Below, piece after piece: positions 33,749 to 43,286 of a DNA stretch of 64,000 nt. Below the pieces are notes generated by a model that ran no database searches, was not told where the DNA came from, and saw only the letters and a list, made by a program, of their open reading frames with translations. A program made the translations under genes and the position numbers. The DNA is taken from the NCBI GenBank assembly GCA_016744415.1, contig JADGEL010000003.1:434001-498000 (forward strand), read 5' to 3'. Numbering within the stretch: position 1 is the first letter of the stretch; each line of letters begins with the position of its first letter. This stretch comes from Flavobacteriaceae bacterium. Lineage in GTDB: Bacteria; Bacteroidota; Bacteroidia; Flavobacteriales; Flavobacteriaceae.

Positions 33749-34767
33749 TAGTTGGCGCTTTGGTAAATTCGTTCAATAATATCAACAATTTTCATCCCCT
33801 CTAAAGCATTGGTAGTAATCGATTTTTTACCTTGTAAAACATCAACTACATTCTGAATTACAAAATGATGATTTTGAGCAGATCCTTTATAGTCACCATA
33901 ATCATTCCCCGGGTTCGTCGGTTCTAAAGTTGGCATTTCATAATCTTTGATGTGACAAAATTCTACTTCATTCATATATTGACCTCCAATTTTAACAGCT
34001 CCATTTTCGGCAATAATGGTCATAGAACTTTCCATGTTTTTATTCCACAATGCAGTTGAAAAATTATAACTCCCTACTCCTCCATTTACAAATTCAAAAT
34101 TGACAATTCCTGCATCTTCAAAATCTGTTAACTTTTGATGCTTAAAATCTTTTATAATCGATTTGATATTGGTTACATCCCCAAACAACCAATACATGAT
34201 ATCAATAAAATGAGAAAATTGAGTAAATAAGGTTCCACCATCTAATTTTTTATCACCATGCCAAGAACCTTCAGTGTAATAACGTTCATCACGATTCCAA
34301 AAACTGTTGATATGAACTGAATAAATATCGCCCAAAGTTTTATTTTCAATTAATCCTTTAATCCAAACAGAAGGTGGCGAATACCTGTTCTGCATTACAG
34401 CGAAAATTTGTTTACCTACATTCAGGGCTTTAAAAATTACAGCTTCCGCATCAGCTTTAGATAGGGCCAAAGGTTTTTCTATAACAACATTATTTCCGGC
34501 TTCCAGAGCTTTTATTGCTTGTTGAGCATGAAACCCGTTGGGTGTAGCAATAGTAACAACATCAACCTGTATATCACTTAGTAAAAAATCTTCTAAGGTT
34601 AAAAAAAAAGGAAGTTCATATTGCCCAATGTTTAGTGTATGTCTTGGCTTAATATCAACTAATGCAACCAGTTCTGCATTAGAGTTTCTATTAATCATCT
34701 CAGCATGTCGCTTACCAATATGCCCACAACCAACTACAGCAAATTTTATTTTTTTATTCTGATTCAA
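33748..34767 (-). CDS. Gfo/Idh/MocA-family sugar oxidoreductase
   Basis: 339 residues. N-terminal Rossmann motif KFAVVGCGHIGKRHAEMI, catalytic region VVIEKPLALSKADAEAVI (Lys in EKP) near 92-110, and C-terminal domain with ERYYTEGSWHGDKKLDGGTLFTQFSHFID near 160-188. That last motif is typical of WlbA/WbpB-type dehydrogenases acting on UDP-N-acetylglucosaminuronic acid, so a nucleotide-sugar substrate for surface glycan is likely. Overlaps the stop/start with the sugar transferase gene by one base, and follows wzc by 3 bases. Confidence 0.88.
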   Translation of the reverse strand: MNQNKKIKFAVVGCGHIGKRHAEMINRNSNAELVALVDIKPRHTLNIGQYELPFFLTLEDFLLSDIQVDVVTIATPNGFHAQQAIKALEAGNNVVIEKPLALSKADAEAVIFKALNVGKQIFAVMQNRYSPPSVWIKGLIENKTLGDIYSVHINSFWNRDERYYTEGSWHGDKKLDGGTLFTQFSHFIDIMYWLFGDVTNIKSIIKDFKHQKLTDFEDAGIVNFEFVNGGVGSYNFSTALWNKNMESSMTIIAENGAVKIGGQYMNEVEFCHIKDYEMPTLEPTNPGNDYGDYKGSAQNHHFVIQNVVDVLQGKKSITTNALEGMKIVDIIERIYQSAN

Positions 34768-34770
34768 TTC

Positions 34771-37206
34771 TTATGATTTTTTAAAAATTCTTTTGAAGAA
34801 AGGCTTTTTTTCCTCTTCTTGATACCCTTTCCCGTATCCATAACCGTATCCATAACCGTATCCATAACCAAAGCCAGCCTTGATTTTAAAGTCATTCAAA
34901 ACAATACTTACATTAGAAATTTCTTTTTTAATGTATTTATCATTTATCATTTTTAACATTCCTTTTTGCGTAAAGTTTTGTCGAACTACATACAAAGTTA
35001 CATCGGCATATTTAATAAGCTCAAAAGCGTCAGCAACCAAACCAATAGGTGGTGTGTCTAAAATAATGTATTCATATCGCTCTTTTAAATAATCAATCAA
35101 TTCATCTGTAGCAGGACTCATAATTAGCTCAGAAGGATTCGGGGGAATAGGTCCAGCACTAATCATATCTAAATTTTCGACCTGTGTCTTTTGGATAATT
35201 TCTTCTTTAGTTTTTTGACCAATTAAATAATTAACTACCCCAATATTATTTTTTAAACCAAAATCTCCAAATATTTTTGGTTTTCGCAAGTCTAAACCTA
35301 CTAAAATTGTTTTTTTTCCGCTCAATGCAAAAACTGTTGCCATATTAATAGATGCAAACGTTTTACCTTCACCACCAACAGATGATGTTACTACCACTGT
35401 TTTAGTCTGTCCTATTTTACTTCTACTAAATAAAAAGTGAACATTAGAACGCAATGCTCTAAAAGCCTCTGCAACTGATGATTTAGGCTTTAATACTACT
35501 GCCAAATTATTCTTTGCTTCATTTCTGCCAACAACTCCTAAAACAGGAATTGGAGATAATTTTTCAATGTTTTCTACTGTTTGAATCTTAGTATCAAAAA
35601 TTTCCTTTGTAACAATAACAAACAATGGTAATATGATACTCAACAAAACACCTACCATATAATTAAAACCAGTTCTTGGTTTATTTGATTTCTGTCCAGT
35701 ATCTTTTGCTTTATCTAAAATTGTAATGTCAGACACACTTGCTGCAATTGCAATATCAGCCTCGTATCTTTTTTGGAGTAAATATTTATAGTTACTCTCA
35801 GTCATTGTATATTTACGCTGATAATTCAATAATTGCTGTTCCTTTTCTGGCAACTTTTGCAATTGAGAATTGTAAATACCTAAACGCCTGTTACTATTTT
35901 TAATATCTAATTCAATAATTTTCTTAAGTGATGAAATATTTTCTAACAACACATTTTTGACTGTTAGAATTTCTTGGTTTAAAGAAACCAGAGAGGGATG
36001 ATTTTCAGTAACCTCAGATTCTAATTTTATTTTTGTTGTAGATAATTGTGTCAACGCACTCACCTCAGAGCTTATTGAACCATCCATAACATTAACAATA
36101 GCAGGTGCAGGAATACTTGTAAAACTATGATGTGTTTTAATATAGCTTTCAAGGTTTTGATAATATTCCAATTGATCTACTAATTCAAAATGTTTTTGAT
36201 CTAAACCAGAAGTATTTGAAAATATTTGAGAGCCTTCAACAGATAAATCATAGATTCCTTTTTCTTGTTTATAATCACCTATATCATCTTCTATCAAGCG
36301 TAAACTGTCTTTGGTGTTCTCAAATTGCTCATCGATAAACTCTAAGGTTTGATAGGCGTAATTGGTTTTGTCTTTTAATTGATTTTCAGATAAGACTTCA
36401 ACTGTTTTGTTGAGATAATCAACTATGCGTTTTTTATTGGGGCCAACTAAAGTTACACTTAACAAGGCTGTGTTTTTAATTGGTGTAGCTCTTACTCTTT
36501 GATAGCTTCCTACAACAGAATTGATACTTTTAAATCGTATCATATATGAAGAACCCGCAACAGCTTTCATTTCTCCTGTTGATTTCAACGCCAAATTTAA
36601 AAATGGTAATTGTAATTCTTCGTCTAACTTAAATTGTTGTGAAAATATTGAATTTGAAATTGAATAATCCAAAACTTTATCTTTATCATAATTTAGTAAT
36701 TTTACAGATGCTCTATCTCCAAAGTCAACTGAAAGATTATAATTATAATCATCTATAAAATCAATTCTAATTAAAGTGTTTAATAATTGAAATTGATTTG
36801 GCTCTAAAATTACTTTAAATGGAGTTTTACCATAAACATCTTCAATTCTAAATTGTCCTTCATTTAAATACTCAATATAAAATTGCAATTTTCTTACAAC
36901 AGCTTCATTGTGTGTCCTAGAACTTAAATATCTTCTAATACCTTCTACCTTATCACTAACACCTCCCCAGTTAAATGCAATGCTCGTTCCTGTAGAAAAA
37001 AGAGGGTTTTGCTTTTCGGAAACAGAAATAGTTGCACTCAAGCCAAACTGTTTTTGGCTTGATATATTAATGTAATAGGCAATTACCAAACCTATTGGAA
37101 TGGTTACCAAAAACCATTTCCAATGGTCTAAAACTCTAAATAAATAATCTTTAATATCAGAGATGCTCTCGTCAGAATTTTTTATAAAATTAAAATCTCC
37201 CTCCAT
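34771..37206 (-). CDS. wzc: Wzc-type polysaccharide co-polymerase with tyrosine autokinase domain
   Basis: 811 residues. Wzz-type N-terminal domain with a membrane segment near 34-50, a long periplasmic part with coiled-coil stretches (about 270-500), and a second membrane segment near 520-540. The C-terminal BY-kinase has Walker A VVTSSVGGEGKTFASINMA, Walker A' ILVGLDLRKPKIFG and Walker B YIILDTPPIG. The C-terminus carries a YG-repeat (GFGYGYGYGYGYGYGKGY), the tyrosine cluster for autophosphorylation, encoded partly by a 12-base tandem repeat. Regulates chain length and export with Wza, whose gene lies 6 bases upstream. Confidence 0.94.
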   Translation of the reverse strand: MEGDFNFIKNSDESISDIKDYLFRVLDHWKWFLVTIPIGLVIAYYINISSQKQFGLSATISVSEKQNPLFSTGTSIAFNWGGVSDKVEGIRRYLSSRTHNEAVVRKLQFYIEYLNEGQFRIEDVYGKTPFKVILEPNQFQLLNTLIRIDFIDDYNYNLSVDFGDRASVKLLNYDKDKVLDYSISNSIFSQQFKLDEELQLPFLNLALKSTGEMKAVAGSSYMIRFKSINSVVGSYQRVRATPIKNTALLSVTLVGPNKKRIVDYLNKTVEVLSENQLKDKTNYAYQTLEFIDEQFENTKDSLRLIEDDIGDYKQEKGIYDLSVEGSQIFSNTSGLDQKHFELVDQLEYYQNLESYIKTHHSFTSIPAPAIVNVMDGSISSEVSALTQLSTTKIKLESEVTENHPSLVSLNQEILTVKNVLLENISSLKKIIELDIKNSNRRLGIYNSQLQKLPEKEQQLLNYQRKYTMTESNYKYLLQKRYEADIAIAASVSDITILDKAKDTGQKSNKPRTGFNYMVGVLLSIILPLFVIVTKEIFDTKIQTVENIEKLSPIPVLGVVGRNEAKNNLAVVLKPKSSVAEAFRALRSNVHFLFSRSKIGQTKTVVVTSSVGGEGKTFASINMATVFALSGKKTILVGLDLRKPKIFGDFGLKNNIGVVNYLIGQKTKEEIIQKTQVENLDMISAGPIPPNPSELIMSPATDELIDYLKERYEYIILDTPPIGLVADAFELIKYADVTLYVVRQNFTQKGMLKMINDKYIKKEISNVSIVLNDFKIKAGFGYGYGYGYGYGYGKGYQEEEKKPFFKRIFKKS
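34832..34870. repeat. 12-base tandem repeat in the wzc tyrosine tail
   Basis: About three copies of CCGTATCCATAA (minus-strand YG codons) in a row. Being a multiple of three, slippage would change the number of tyrosines without a frameshift. Confidence 0.8.
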
Positions 37207-37212
37207 GTCAAA

Positions 37213-37995
37213 TTATATTGTTTTAATCAATAAAATTGTACTTACCAAAACTGCAAAAACAGAAGCTATTGTTGTAAAAGTTTGTAAGCCTGTTGTTCCA
37301 AAACCCCAGCTTTTACGCTGTAATGCTTCAACATAAATAACATCATTGGGTTGCACAAAAAATTGTTCGTCATCAAAAACGGCTATGTCTGTCATATCAA
37401 TTGTATAGCGTTCAACCCCATTAATTGCCTTTCTTAAAACTGTCACATTTTGTCGGTTACCAAATTGGCTAATTTCACCGGCATTAGCAATTGCCTCAAT
37501 AATTGTAACTTGGCTTTGTAATAAATTTAATGTACCAGGTGAGCCTACTTCACCGGTAACCACAAACTTAATTCCTGATAATTTCACTGTAACAAAAATA
37601 GATTCAGAGTTTTTAATGAAACTTTTTAGCTCGAATTCAATTTTTTCTCTCACCTCTCTTTCGGTATATCCTAACACGTTTAATTCACCAATATAAGGAA
37701 TCCTAATATTTCCATGTGTATTGATAGTATAGCCATCAAAATACAAACCATCACCTTTAGTAGAAACAGTACCTTCAGTTTTAGATGCACTGAATAGCGA
37801 AACCAATTCTGGATTTTCAGATTTTATTTGAATAGACAATACATCATTCACTTGCAAACGATAGGGCTCGTTATTAAGCTTATACATTTCACCTTTAGAA
37901 GTTGGTTCTCCTTGAAAATAGTTGGTTTTTTTAGTAGGTAAGCAAGAAGATAAACTTATGACTATAAGGGTTAGAACTAAATATATTTTCTTCAT
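37213..37995 (-). CDS. wza: Wza-type polysaccharide export lipoprotein
   Basis: 260 residues. Lipoprotein signal with lipobox LSSC (Cys18), polysaccharide export domain with YRLQVNDVLSIQIKSENPELVSLF near 45-70, then SLBB-type segments (VTGEVGSPGTLNLLQSQVTIIEAIANAGEISQFGNRQNVTVLR near 152-194). It ends with a membrane segment (about 238-258), as in many Bacteroidota Wza proteins. Forms the outer-membrane exit for exopolysaccharide. First gene of the four-gene operon running to 33143. Confidence 0.92.
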   Translation of the reverse strand: MKKIYLVLTLIVISLSSCLPTKKTNYFQGEPTSKGEMYKLNNEPYRLQVNDVLSIQIKSENPELVSLFSASKTEGTVSTKGDGLYFDGYTINTHGNIRIPYIGELNVLGYTEREVREKIEFELKSFIKNSESIFVTVKLSGIKFVVTGEVGSPGTLNLLQSQVTIIEAIANAGEISQFGNRQNVTVLRKAINGVERYTIDMTDIAVFDDEQFFVQPNDVIYVEALQRKSWGFGTTGLQTFTTIASVFAVLVSTILLIKTI

Positions 37996-38124
37996 TTCAA
38001 GGATAATTAATTTGGCTTAATATGTTGATTTACATGCAAACATTAATAGTAGTATGGCAAATATAATTTTTAATCACTAACAAAAATAATTTTTCTATTA
38101 TTTTCGCATAGAATTTGAGCCTCT

Positions 38125-38901
38125 ATGATTTTTAAATTAACATCTTATCTGCAATTTTTAAAAAAATCAACCAATCAACATGGAGTACACTCTCCTTTCG
38201 TTTTTGATTTATTAACGAAGTGTTTTTATAAAAAAACAGCTATAACTAAACTCAAATTGATAACTGACTATCGGAATGATTTATTGCAAAATAAAAATAA
38301 AATTGAAATAACAGATTTTGGTAAAGGTTCTAAAATCTTTAAAAGTAATTTTAGACCTATTTTTAAAATTGCAAAAGTAGCAGGTATTACAAAAAAAAGA
38401 TCAAAATTACTCATCCGATTGGTTGCATACCTAAAACCAAACAACATCTTAGAAATAGGAACCTCACTCGGAATAGGAACTGCAAGCATGCATATTGGTA
38501 ACCCTAAAAGCAACATCACAACATTAGAAGGATGCCCACAAACAATGAAGGTAGCAAAAAATCAATTTAAAAAATTTGATTTTAATTCGGTTATTTTTGT
38601 TGAAGGTCCTTTTAAAACTACACTCCCAAATTGCTTAAAAAACAAAACCTACGATCTCATCTATTTTGATGGTAATCACCAAAAACAACCCACACTAGAA
38701 TATTTTGAACAATGTTTAAATACAATTCACAACAATTCGGTTTTTATTTTTGATGACATATATTGGTCTAAAGAAATGGCTGATACTTGGGAAGAGATAA
38801 AAAAACATCCTAAAGTTACGGTAACAATTGACACTTATTTTTGGGGATTTGTTTTCTTTAGAAAAGAACAAACTAAAGAACATTTTACTATCAGAGTTTA
38901 A
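38125..38901 (+). CDS. Class I SAM-dependent methyltransferase (O-methyltransferase type)
   Basis: 258 residues. The SAM-binding motif NILEIGTSLGIGTASMHIG lies near 111-129, then ITTLEGCPQTMKVAKNQF (motif II) and YDLIYFDGNHQKQPTLEYF near 177-195, where Asp binds substrate or metal. Resembles the O-methyltransferase / class I group found in Flavobacteria. Substrate unknown. Sixteen bases before the adenosyltransferase gene, with which it is probably co-transcribed. Confidence 0.8.
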   Translation: MIFKLTSYLQFLKKSTNQHGVHSPFVFDLLTKCFYKKTAITKLKLITDYRNDLLQNKNKIEITDFGKGSKIFKSNFRPIFKIAKVAGITKKRSKLLIRLVAYLKPNNILEIGTSLGIGTASMHIGNPKSNITTLEGCPQTMKVAKNQFKKFDFNSVIFVEGPFKTTLPNCLKNKTYDLIYFDGNHQKQPTLEYFEQCLNTIHNNSVFIFDDIYWSKEMADTWEEIKKHPKVTVTIDTYFWGFVFFRKEQTKEHFTIRV

Positions 38902-38917
38902 TTACTAATTTTGACAT

Positions 38918-39493
38918 ATGAAAATTTATACAAAAACTGGAGATAAGGGGAGCACTTCATTATATGGAGGAACAAGAGTTTCAAAGGATCACATCCGAAT
39001 TGAAGCCTATGGTACCGTTGATGAACTCAATGCAAACATTGGCTTGGTTAGAGAACAACAAATCGATGACTTAACTTCAAAGAGTCTGCTTAAAATTCAA
39101 AATGAATTATTTACGCTTGGGGCAATGTTGGCAACTCCTAAAGAAAAAGAAGCCTTAAAAAGTGGAAAGGAACGATTAAACATTCCAAAAATAACTGAAC
39201 AATCAATTTCTTATTTAGAAGAGCAGATTGATAAAATAAACCTTGCACTTCCTGAAATGAAACATTTTGTTTTACCTGGAGGCCACACAACTGTGTCATA
39301 TTGTCACATAGCGAGATGCGTATGCCGAAGGGCAGAGCGTATTTGCGTAACCCTAAACTCTTTAGAAGAAATTAACATACATATTATCATGTATTTAAAC
39401 CGACTTTCTGACTACCTTTTTGTGCTGGCACGAAAGTTGACTTACGATAATCATTGTGAAGAAATCCCTTGGATTCCTACTCATAAAAAATAA
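38918..39493 (+). CDS. pduO: Cob(I)alamin adenosyltransferase, PduO type
   Basis: 191 residues. N-terminal KIYTKTGDKGSTSLYGGTRVSKDH binds ATP, then YGTVDELNANIGL; the C-terminal helical part has HFVLPGGHTTVSYCHIARCVCRRAER and LNRLSDYLFVLAR. Transfers the adenosyl group of ATP to cobalamin, making adenosylcobalamin. A cobalamin-type ABC transporter pair lies 20 kb away (58984-60836), but no cobalamin synthesis gene is present, so salvage is likely. Confidence 0.94.
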   Translation: MKIYTKTGDKGSTSLYGGTRVSKDHIRIEAYGTVDELNANIGLVREQQIDDLTSKSLLKIQNELFTLGAMLATPKEKEALKSGKERLNIPKITEQSISYLEEQIDKINLALPEMKHFVLPGGHTTVSYCHIARCVCRRAERICVTLNSLEEINIHIIMYLNRLSDYLFVLARKLTYDNHCEEIPWIPTHKK

Positions 39494-39528
39494 GTTCTTA
39501 ACATTTTAAAAAAAATAGTTGAAATAGC

Positions 39529-39558
39529 TTGGCTATTTATGCAAAAAAATTACTTTTG
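39529..39558 (+). promoter_or_regulatory. Bacteroidota promoter of the DUF2795-like gene
   Basis: TTG at 39529-39531, 19 bases, then TACTTTTG at 39551-39558. A full match to TTG-N19-TANNTTTG, 27 bases before the ATG. Confidence 0.78.
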
Positions 39559-39584
39559 CAAAATATAAAAAAACATATTTAACT

Positions 39585-39806
39585 ATGTATTGGACATTAG
39601 AACTAGCATCTTATTTAGCAGATGCACCTTGGCCAGCAACCAAAGACGAACTTGTAGATTACTCAATTAGAACTGGAGCACCTTTAGAAGTTGCTGAAAA
39701 TTTACAAGATCTTGAAGATGAAGGAGAATCATATGATTCTATTATTGAAATTTGGCCAGATTACCCGACCGAAGATGATTATCTTTGGAACGAAGAAGAA
39801 TACTAA
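39585..39806 (+). CDS. DUF2795-like small acidic protein
   Basis: 73 residues, strongly acidic at the C-terminus. The N-terminal part (YWTLELASYLADAPWPATKDELVDYSIRTGAPLEVAENLQDLEDE) has the layout of DUF2795, a small helical domain of unknown function. No signal, so cytoplasmic. Has a complete promoter and its own terminator, and therefore is a monocistronic, probably well-expressed gene. In Flavobacteria this gene is commonly near secA, as here. Confidence 0.85.
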   Translation: MYWTLELASYLADAPWPATKDELVDYSIRTGAPLEVAENLQDLEDEGESYDSIIEIWPDYPTEDDYLWNEEEY

Positions 39807-39826
39807 ACACACACAAAAAATAATCT

Positions 39827-39850
39827 AAAAAGTCTCAATTGAGGCTTTTT
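39827..39850 (+). terminator. Intrinsic terminator
   Basis: AAAAAGTCTC / GAGGCTTTTT stem with one G-T pair and a four-base loop, followed by further T residues, 21 bases after the stop. Confidence 0.85.
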
Positions 39851-39889
39851 TTTTGCTTAATTTTGAGCAACTAAAATACGAAATGAATT

Positions 39890-42800
39890 ATGGAGTTATT
39901 GAATTCAATCTTAAAGGTTTTTGTTGGAGACAAGAAGAAAAAAGATCTTAAAGTATTATTACCTATTGTAGAAAAAATCAATGCTTTTGAAAGTACTATA
40001 GCCTCTTTATCTAACGATGGCTTAAGAAATAAAACACTAGAGTTTAAAACTAAAATAAAGGATGCCACTGCTCCTTTTCAAAAGGAAATTGAAACTTTAG
40101 AAAACGAAGCTAAAACTACCAATATTGACCGTAAAGAAGAAATTTACAATCAAATTGATAAACTACAAGATGAATCATACGAAGCTTCAGAAAAAACATT
40201 AGAAGAAATTCTACCAGAAGCTTTTGCATTGATTAAAGAAACTGCAAAAAGATTTACTCAAAATAAAACTATCGAAGTTGTTGCAAATCCGTATGATAGA
40301 GAATTATCAGCAAGTAAAGACAATGTTGAATTAAACGATACCAAAGCTATTTATCACAATACTTGGGATGCTACAGGAAAGCAAATTACTTGGGACATGA
40401 TTCACTACGATGTGCAATTAATTGGTGGTTCCGTATTGCACCAGGGTAAAATTGCTGAGATGATGACGGGTGAAGGTAAAACCTTGGTAGCAACCTTACC
40501 AATTTACTTGAATGCCTTATCAGGCAAAGGTGTACACGTTGTAACTGTAAATGATTATTTAGCAAAACGTGATGCGGCGTGGATGGCTCCAATATTTGAA
40601 TTTCATGGATTAAGTATTGATTGTATCGATTACCATCAACCAAATTCAGATGCGCGTAGAGCTGCGTATAATGCAGATATTACTTACGGAACCAACAACG
40701 AATTTGGTTTTGATTATTTGCGTGATAATATGGCGCACTCACCAAAAGATTTAGTACAACGCCCACACAATTATGCTATTGTTGATGAGGTAGATTCTGT
40801 TTTAATTGATGATGCACGTACACCGTTGATTATCTCTGGAGCAATTCCACAAGGTGATCGTCATGAGTTTAATGAGCTAAAACCAAGTGTAGATACATTA
40901 GTAAATATTCAACGTAAATATCTACTTGGTGTTTTATCAGAAGCTAAAAAAGCAATTACTGAAGGCGATACCAAAGAAGGTGGATTTAAACTATTAAGAG
41001 TTTATCGTGGGTTGCCAAAAAACAAGGCTTTGATTAAGTTTTTAAGTCAAGATGGGGTAAAACAATTATTGCAAAAAACAGAGAATACTTATATGGCAGA
41101 TAACAATCGTGAGATGCCAAAGGTTGATGAAGAGTTATATTTTACGATTGAAGAAAAAAATAATTCAATAGAATTAACTGATAAAGGTGTAGCACATTTA
41201 TCTAAAGATCATAACGATAATGATTTCTTTGTAATGCCAGATTTAAGTACAGATATTGGAAAACTTGACAATGAAGATTTATCTCCAGAAGAGCTTACTA
41301 AAAGAAAAGAAGAAATATATCGCGATTATGGTGTAAAGAGTGAACGTATCCATACCATGAACCAATTACTCAAAGCATATACCCTATTTGAAAAAGATGT
41401 GGAGTATGTGGTTATGGAAAACAAAATTTTAATTGTTGATGAGCAAACGGGTCGTATTATGGATGGTCGTCGCTATTCTGACGGATTACATCAAGCATTA
41501 GAAGCTAAAGAAAATGTGAAGATTGAAGCGGCTACACAAACTTTTGCTACCGTAACTTTACAAAACTACTTTAGAATGTATCGCAAATTATCTGGTATGA
41601 CGGGTACTGCAGTTACTGAAGCTGGTGAATTTTGGGAAATCTACAAATTAGATGTAATTGAAATCCCTACAAACAAACCATTGGTTCGTGATGATCGTGA
41701 AGATTTAGTTTACAAAACAGCACGTGAAAAATACAATGCCGTAATTGATGAAGTTACAAATTTAGTTGAGCAAGGAAGACCTGTATTAGTAGGTACAACT
41801 TCGGTTGAGATTTCAGAATTGTTAGGTCGCATGCTTTCAATGCGAAAAATAAGACACAACGTTTTGAATGCAAAATTGCATAAGAAAGAAGCAGATATTG
41901 TTGCCGAAGCAGGAGATCCTGGAGTGGTAACTATTGCAACAAATATGGCAGGTCGTGGTACGGATATAAAATTATCTGACGAAGTTTTAGCAGCAGGTGG
42001 TTTAGCAATTATTGGTACAGAACGTCATGATTCTCGTCGAGTAGATAGACAGTTACGGGGTAGAGCAGGACGACAAGGGGATGTTGGGTCATCACAGTTT
42101 TATGTATCGCTAGAGGATAACTTAATGCGTCTATTTAATAGTGAACGTGTTGCTAAAATGATGGATAAAATGGGATTGGGAGAAGGTGAAGTGATTCAGC
42201 ACTCTATGATTTCTAAATCTATTGAAAGAGCACAAAAGAAGGTTGAAGAAAACAACTTTGGAATTCGTAAAAACCTATTAGAGTATGATGATGTAATGAA
42301 TTCGCAACGTGAAGTTGTGTACAAGCGTCGCCGTCATGCATTGTATGGCGAACGTTTACAAGTTGATATTGTGAACATGGTATTTGATACTTGTGCAAAT
42401 TTAGTGTCTGAAAATAAAGCTCATGATGATTATAACAACTTTGAATTTGAGTTGATTCGCTTCTCCTCTACTTCATCTCCTTTTAGTGAAGAAGAATTTA
42501 AAAGTAAATCTGTTGAGGAATTAACAGACGAATTGTACAGCATTATCTACAAACATTATCAAGATAAAATAGAGCGCAATGCTGTAGCTGCTTTTCCTGT
42601 TATTAAAGATGTTTATGAAAAACAGGGCAATCAATATGAACGTATTGTTGTACCGTTTACTGATGGATCAAAAACAATACAAGTTGTTACCAATTTAAAA
42701 GAAGCATACGAATCAAACGGAAAAGTATTAATTACTGATTTTGAAAAAAATGTAACGCTTGCTATTATTGATGATACTTGGAAAGACCATTTACGTCAAA

Positions 42801-43225
42801 TGGATGAGTTAAAAATGTCAGTAAGAAATGCACAATACGAACAAAAAGATCCATTACTGATTTATAAGTTTGAGTCGTTTGAGTTGTTTCAAAATATGTT
42901 GACAAAGGTCAATAAAGAAGTCTTATCATTCTTATTTAAAGGAGAATTACCTTCACAAAGTGCACAACAAGTTTCTGCTGCTCGTGAGCCAAAGAGAGAT
43001 AAAGTACAATTGACGAAAGAAGATTATGCTAGCCAAACACAAACAAGTACTAATCAACAACAAGCACAACAACCTGTTGAAACCTTTGTACGTACCGAAC
43101 GTAAAATTGGAAGAAATGATAGAGTGACCATTAAAAATGTGATGAGTGGCGAAAACAAACAAGTAAAATATAAACAAGCAATTCCGTTGATTGATAAAGG
43201 TGAATGGGTTTTGACCGAGGATTAA
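39890..43225 (+). CDS. secA: Preprotein translocase motor SecA
   Basis: 1111 residues, longer than the proteobacterial protein (about 900), as usual in Bacteroidota, which carry insertions in the first nucleotide-binding fold. Walker A MMTGEGKTLV at 191-200, Walker B IVDEVDSVLIDDA near 294, FATNMAGRGTDIKL-type motif (ATNMAGRGTDIKL) near 683-695, RQLRGRAGRQGD near 719. ATPase that drives proteins through SecYEG. The C-terminus ends QAIPLIDKGEWVLTED and lacks the zinc-binding CxCxSGxxxxxCH motif, again normal in this phylum. Confidence 0.97.
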   Translation: MELLNSILKVFVGDKKKKDLKVLLPIVEKINAFESTIASLSNDGLRNKTLEFKTKIKDATAPFQKEIETLENEAKTTNIDRKEEIYNQIDKLQDESYEASEKTLEEILPEAFALIKETAKRFTQNKTIEVVANPYDRELSASKDNVELNDTKAIYHNTWDATGKQITWDMIHYDVQLIGGSVLHQGKIAEMMTGEGKTLVATLPIYLNALSGKGVHVVTVNDYLAKRDAAWMAPIFEFHGLSIDCIDYHQPNSDARRAAYNADITYGTNNEFGFDYLRDNMAHSPKDLVQRPHNYAIVDEVDSVLIDDARTPLIISGAIPQGDRHEFNELKPSVDTLVNIQRKYLLGVLSEAKKAITEGDTKEGGFKLLRVYRGLPKNKALIKFLSQDGVKQLLQKTENTYMADNNREMPKVDEELYFTIEEKNNSIELTDKGVAHLSKDHNDNDFFVMPDLSTDIGKLDNEDLSPEELTKRKEEIYRDYGVKSERIHTMNQLLKAYTLFEKDVEYVVMENKILIVDEQTGRIMDGRRYSDGLHQALEAKENVKIEAATQTFATVTLQNYFRMYRKLSGMTGTAVTEAGEFWEIYKLDVIEIPTNKPLVRDDREDLVYKTAREKYNAVIDEVTNLVEQGRPVLVGTTSVEISELLGRMLSMRKIRHNVLNAKLHKKEADIVAEAGDPGVVTIATNMAGRGTDIKLSDEVLAAGGLAIIGTERHDSRRVDRQLRGRAGRQGDVGSSQFYVSLEDNLMRLFNSERVAKMMDKMGLGEGEVIQHSMISKSIERAQKKVEENNFGIRKNLLEYDDVMNSQREVVYKRRRHALYGERLQVDIVNMVFDTCANLVSENKAHDDYNNFEFELIRFSSTSSPFSEEEFKSKSVEELTDELYSIIYKHYQDKIERNAVAAFPVIKDVYEKQGNQYERIVVPFTDGSKTIQVVTNLKEAYESNGKVLITDFEKNVTLAIIDDTWKDHLRQMDELKMSVRNAQYEQKDPLLIYKFESFELFQNMLTKVNKEVLSFLFKGELPSQSAQQVSAAREPKRDKVQLTKEDYASQTQTSTNQQQAQQPVETFVRTERKIGRNDRVTIKNVMSGENKQVKYKQAIPLIDKGEWVLTED

Positions 43226-43252
43226 TAGAATTATAGATTATTAGATATTTAG

Positions 43253-43280
43253 AAAAGACTCAACTTAGGTTGGGTCTTTT
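43253..43280 (+). terminator. Intrinsic terminator after secA
   Basis: AAAAGACTCAAC / GTTGGGTCTTTT stem with one G-T pair, a TTAG loop and seven T residues, 28 bases past the stop. Confidence 0.85.
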
Positions 43281-43286
43281 TTTAAA

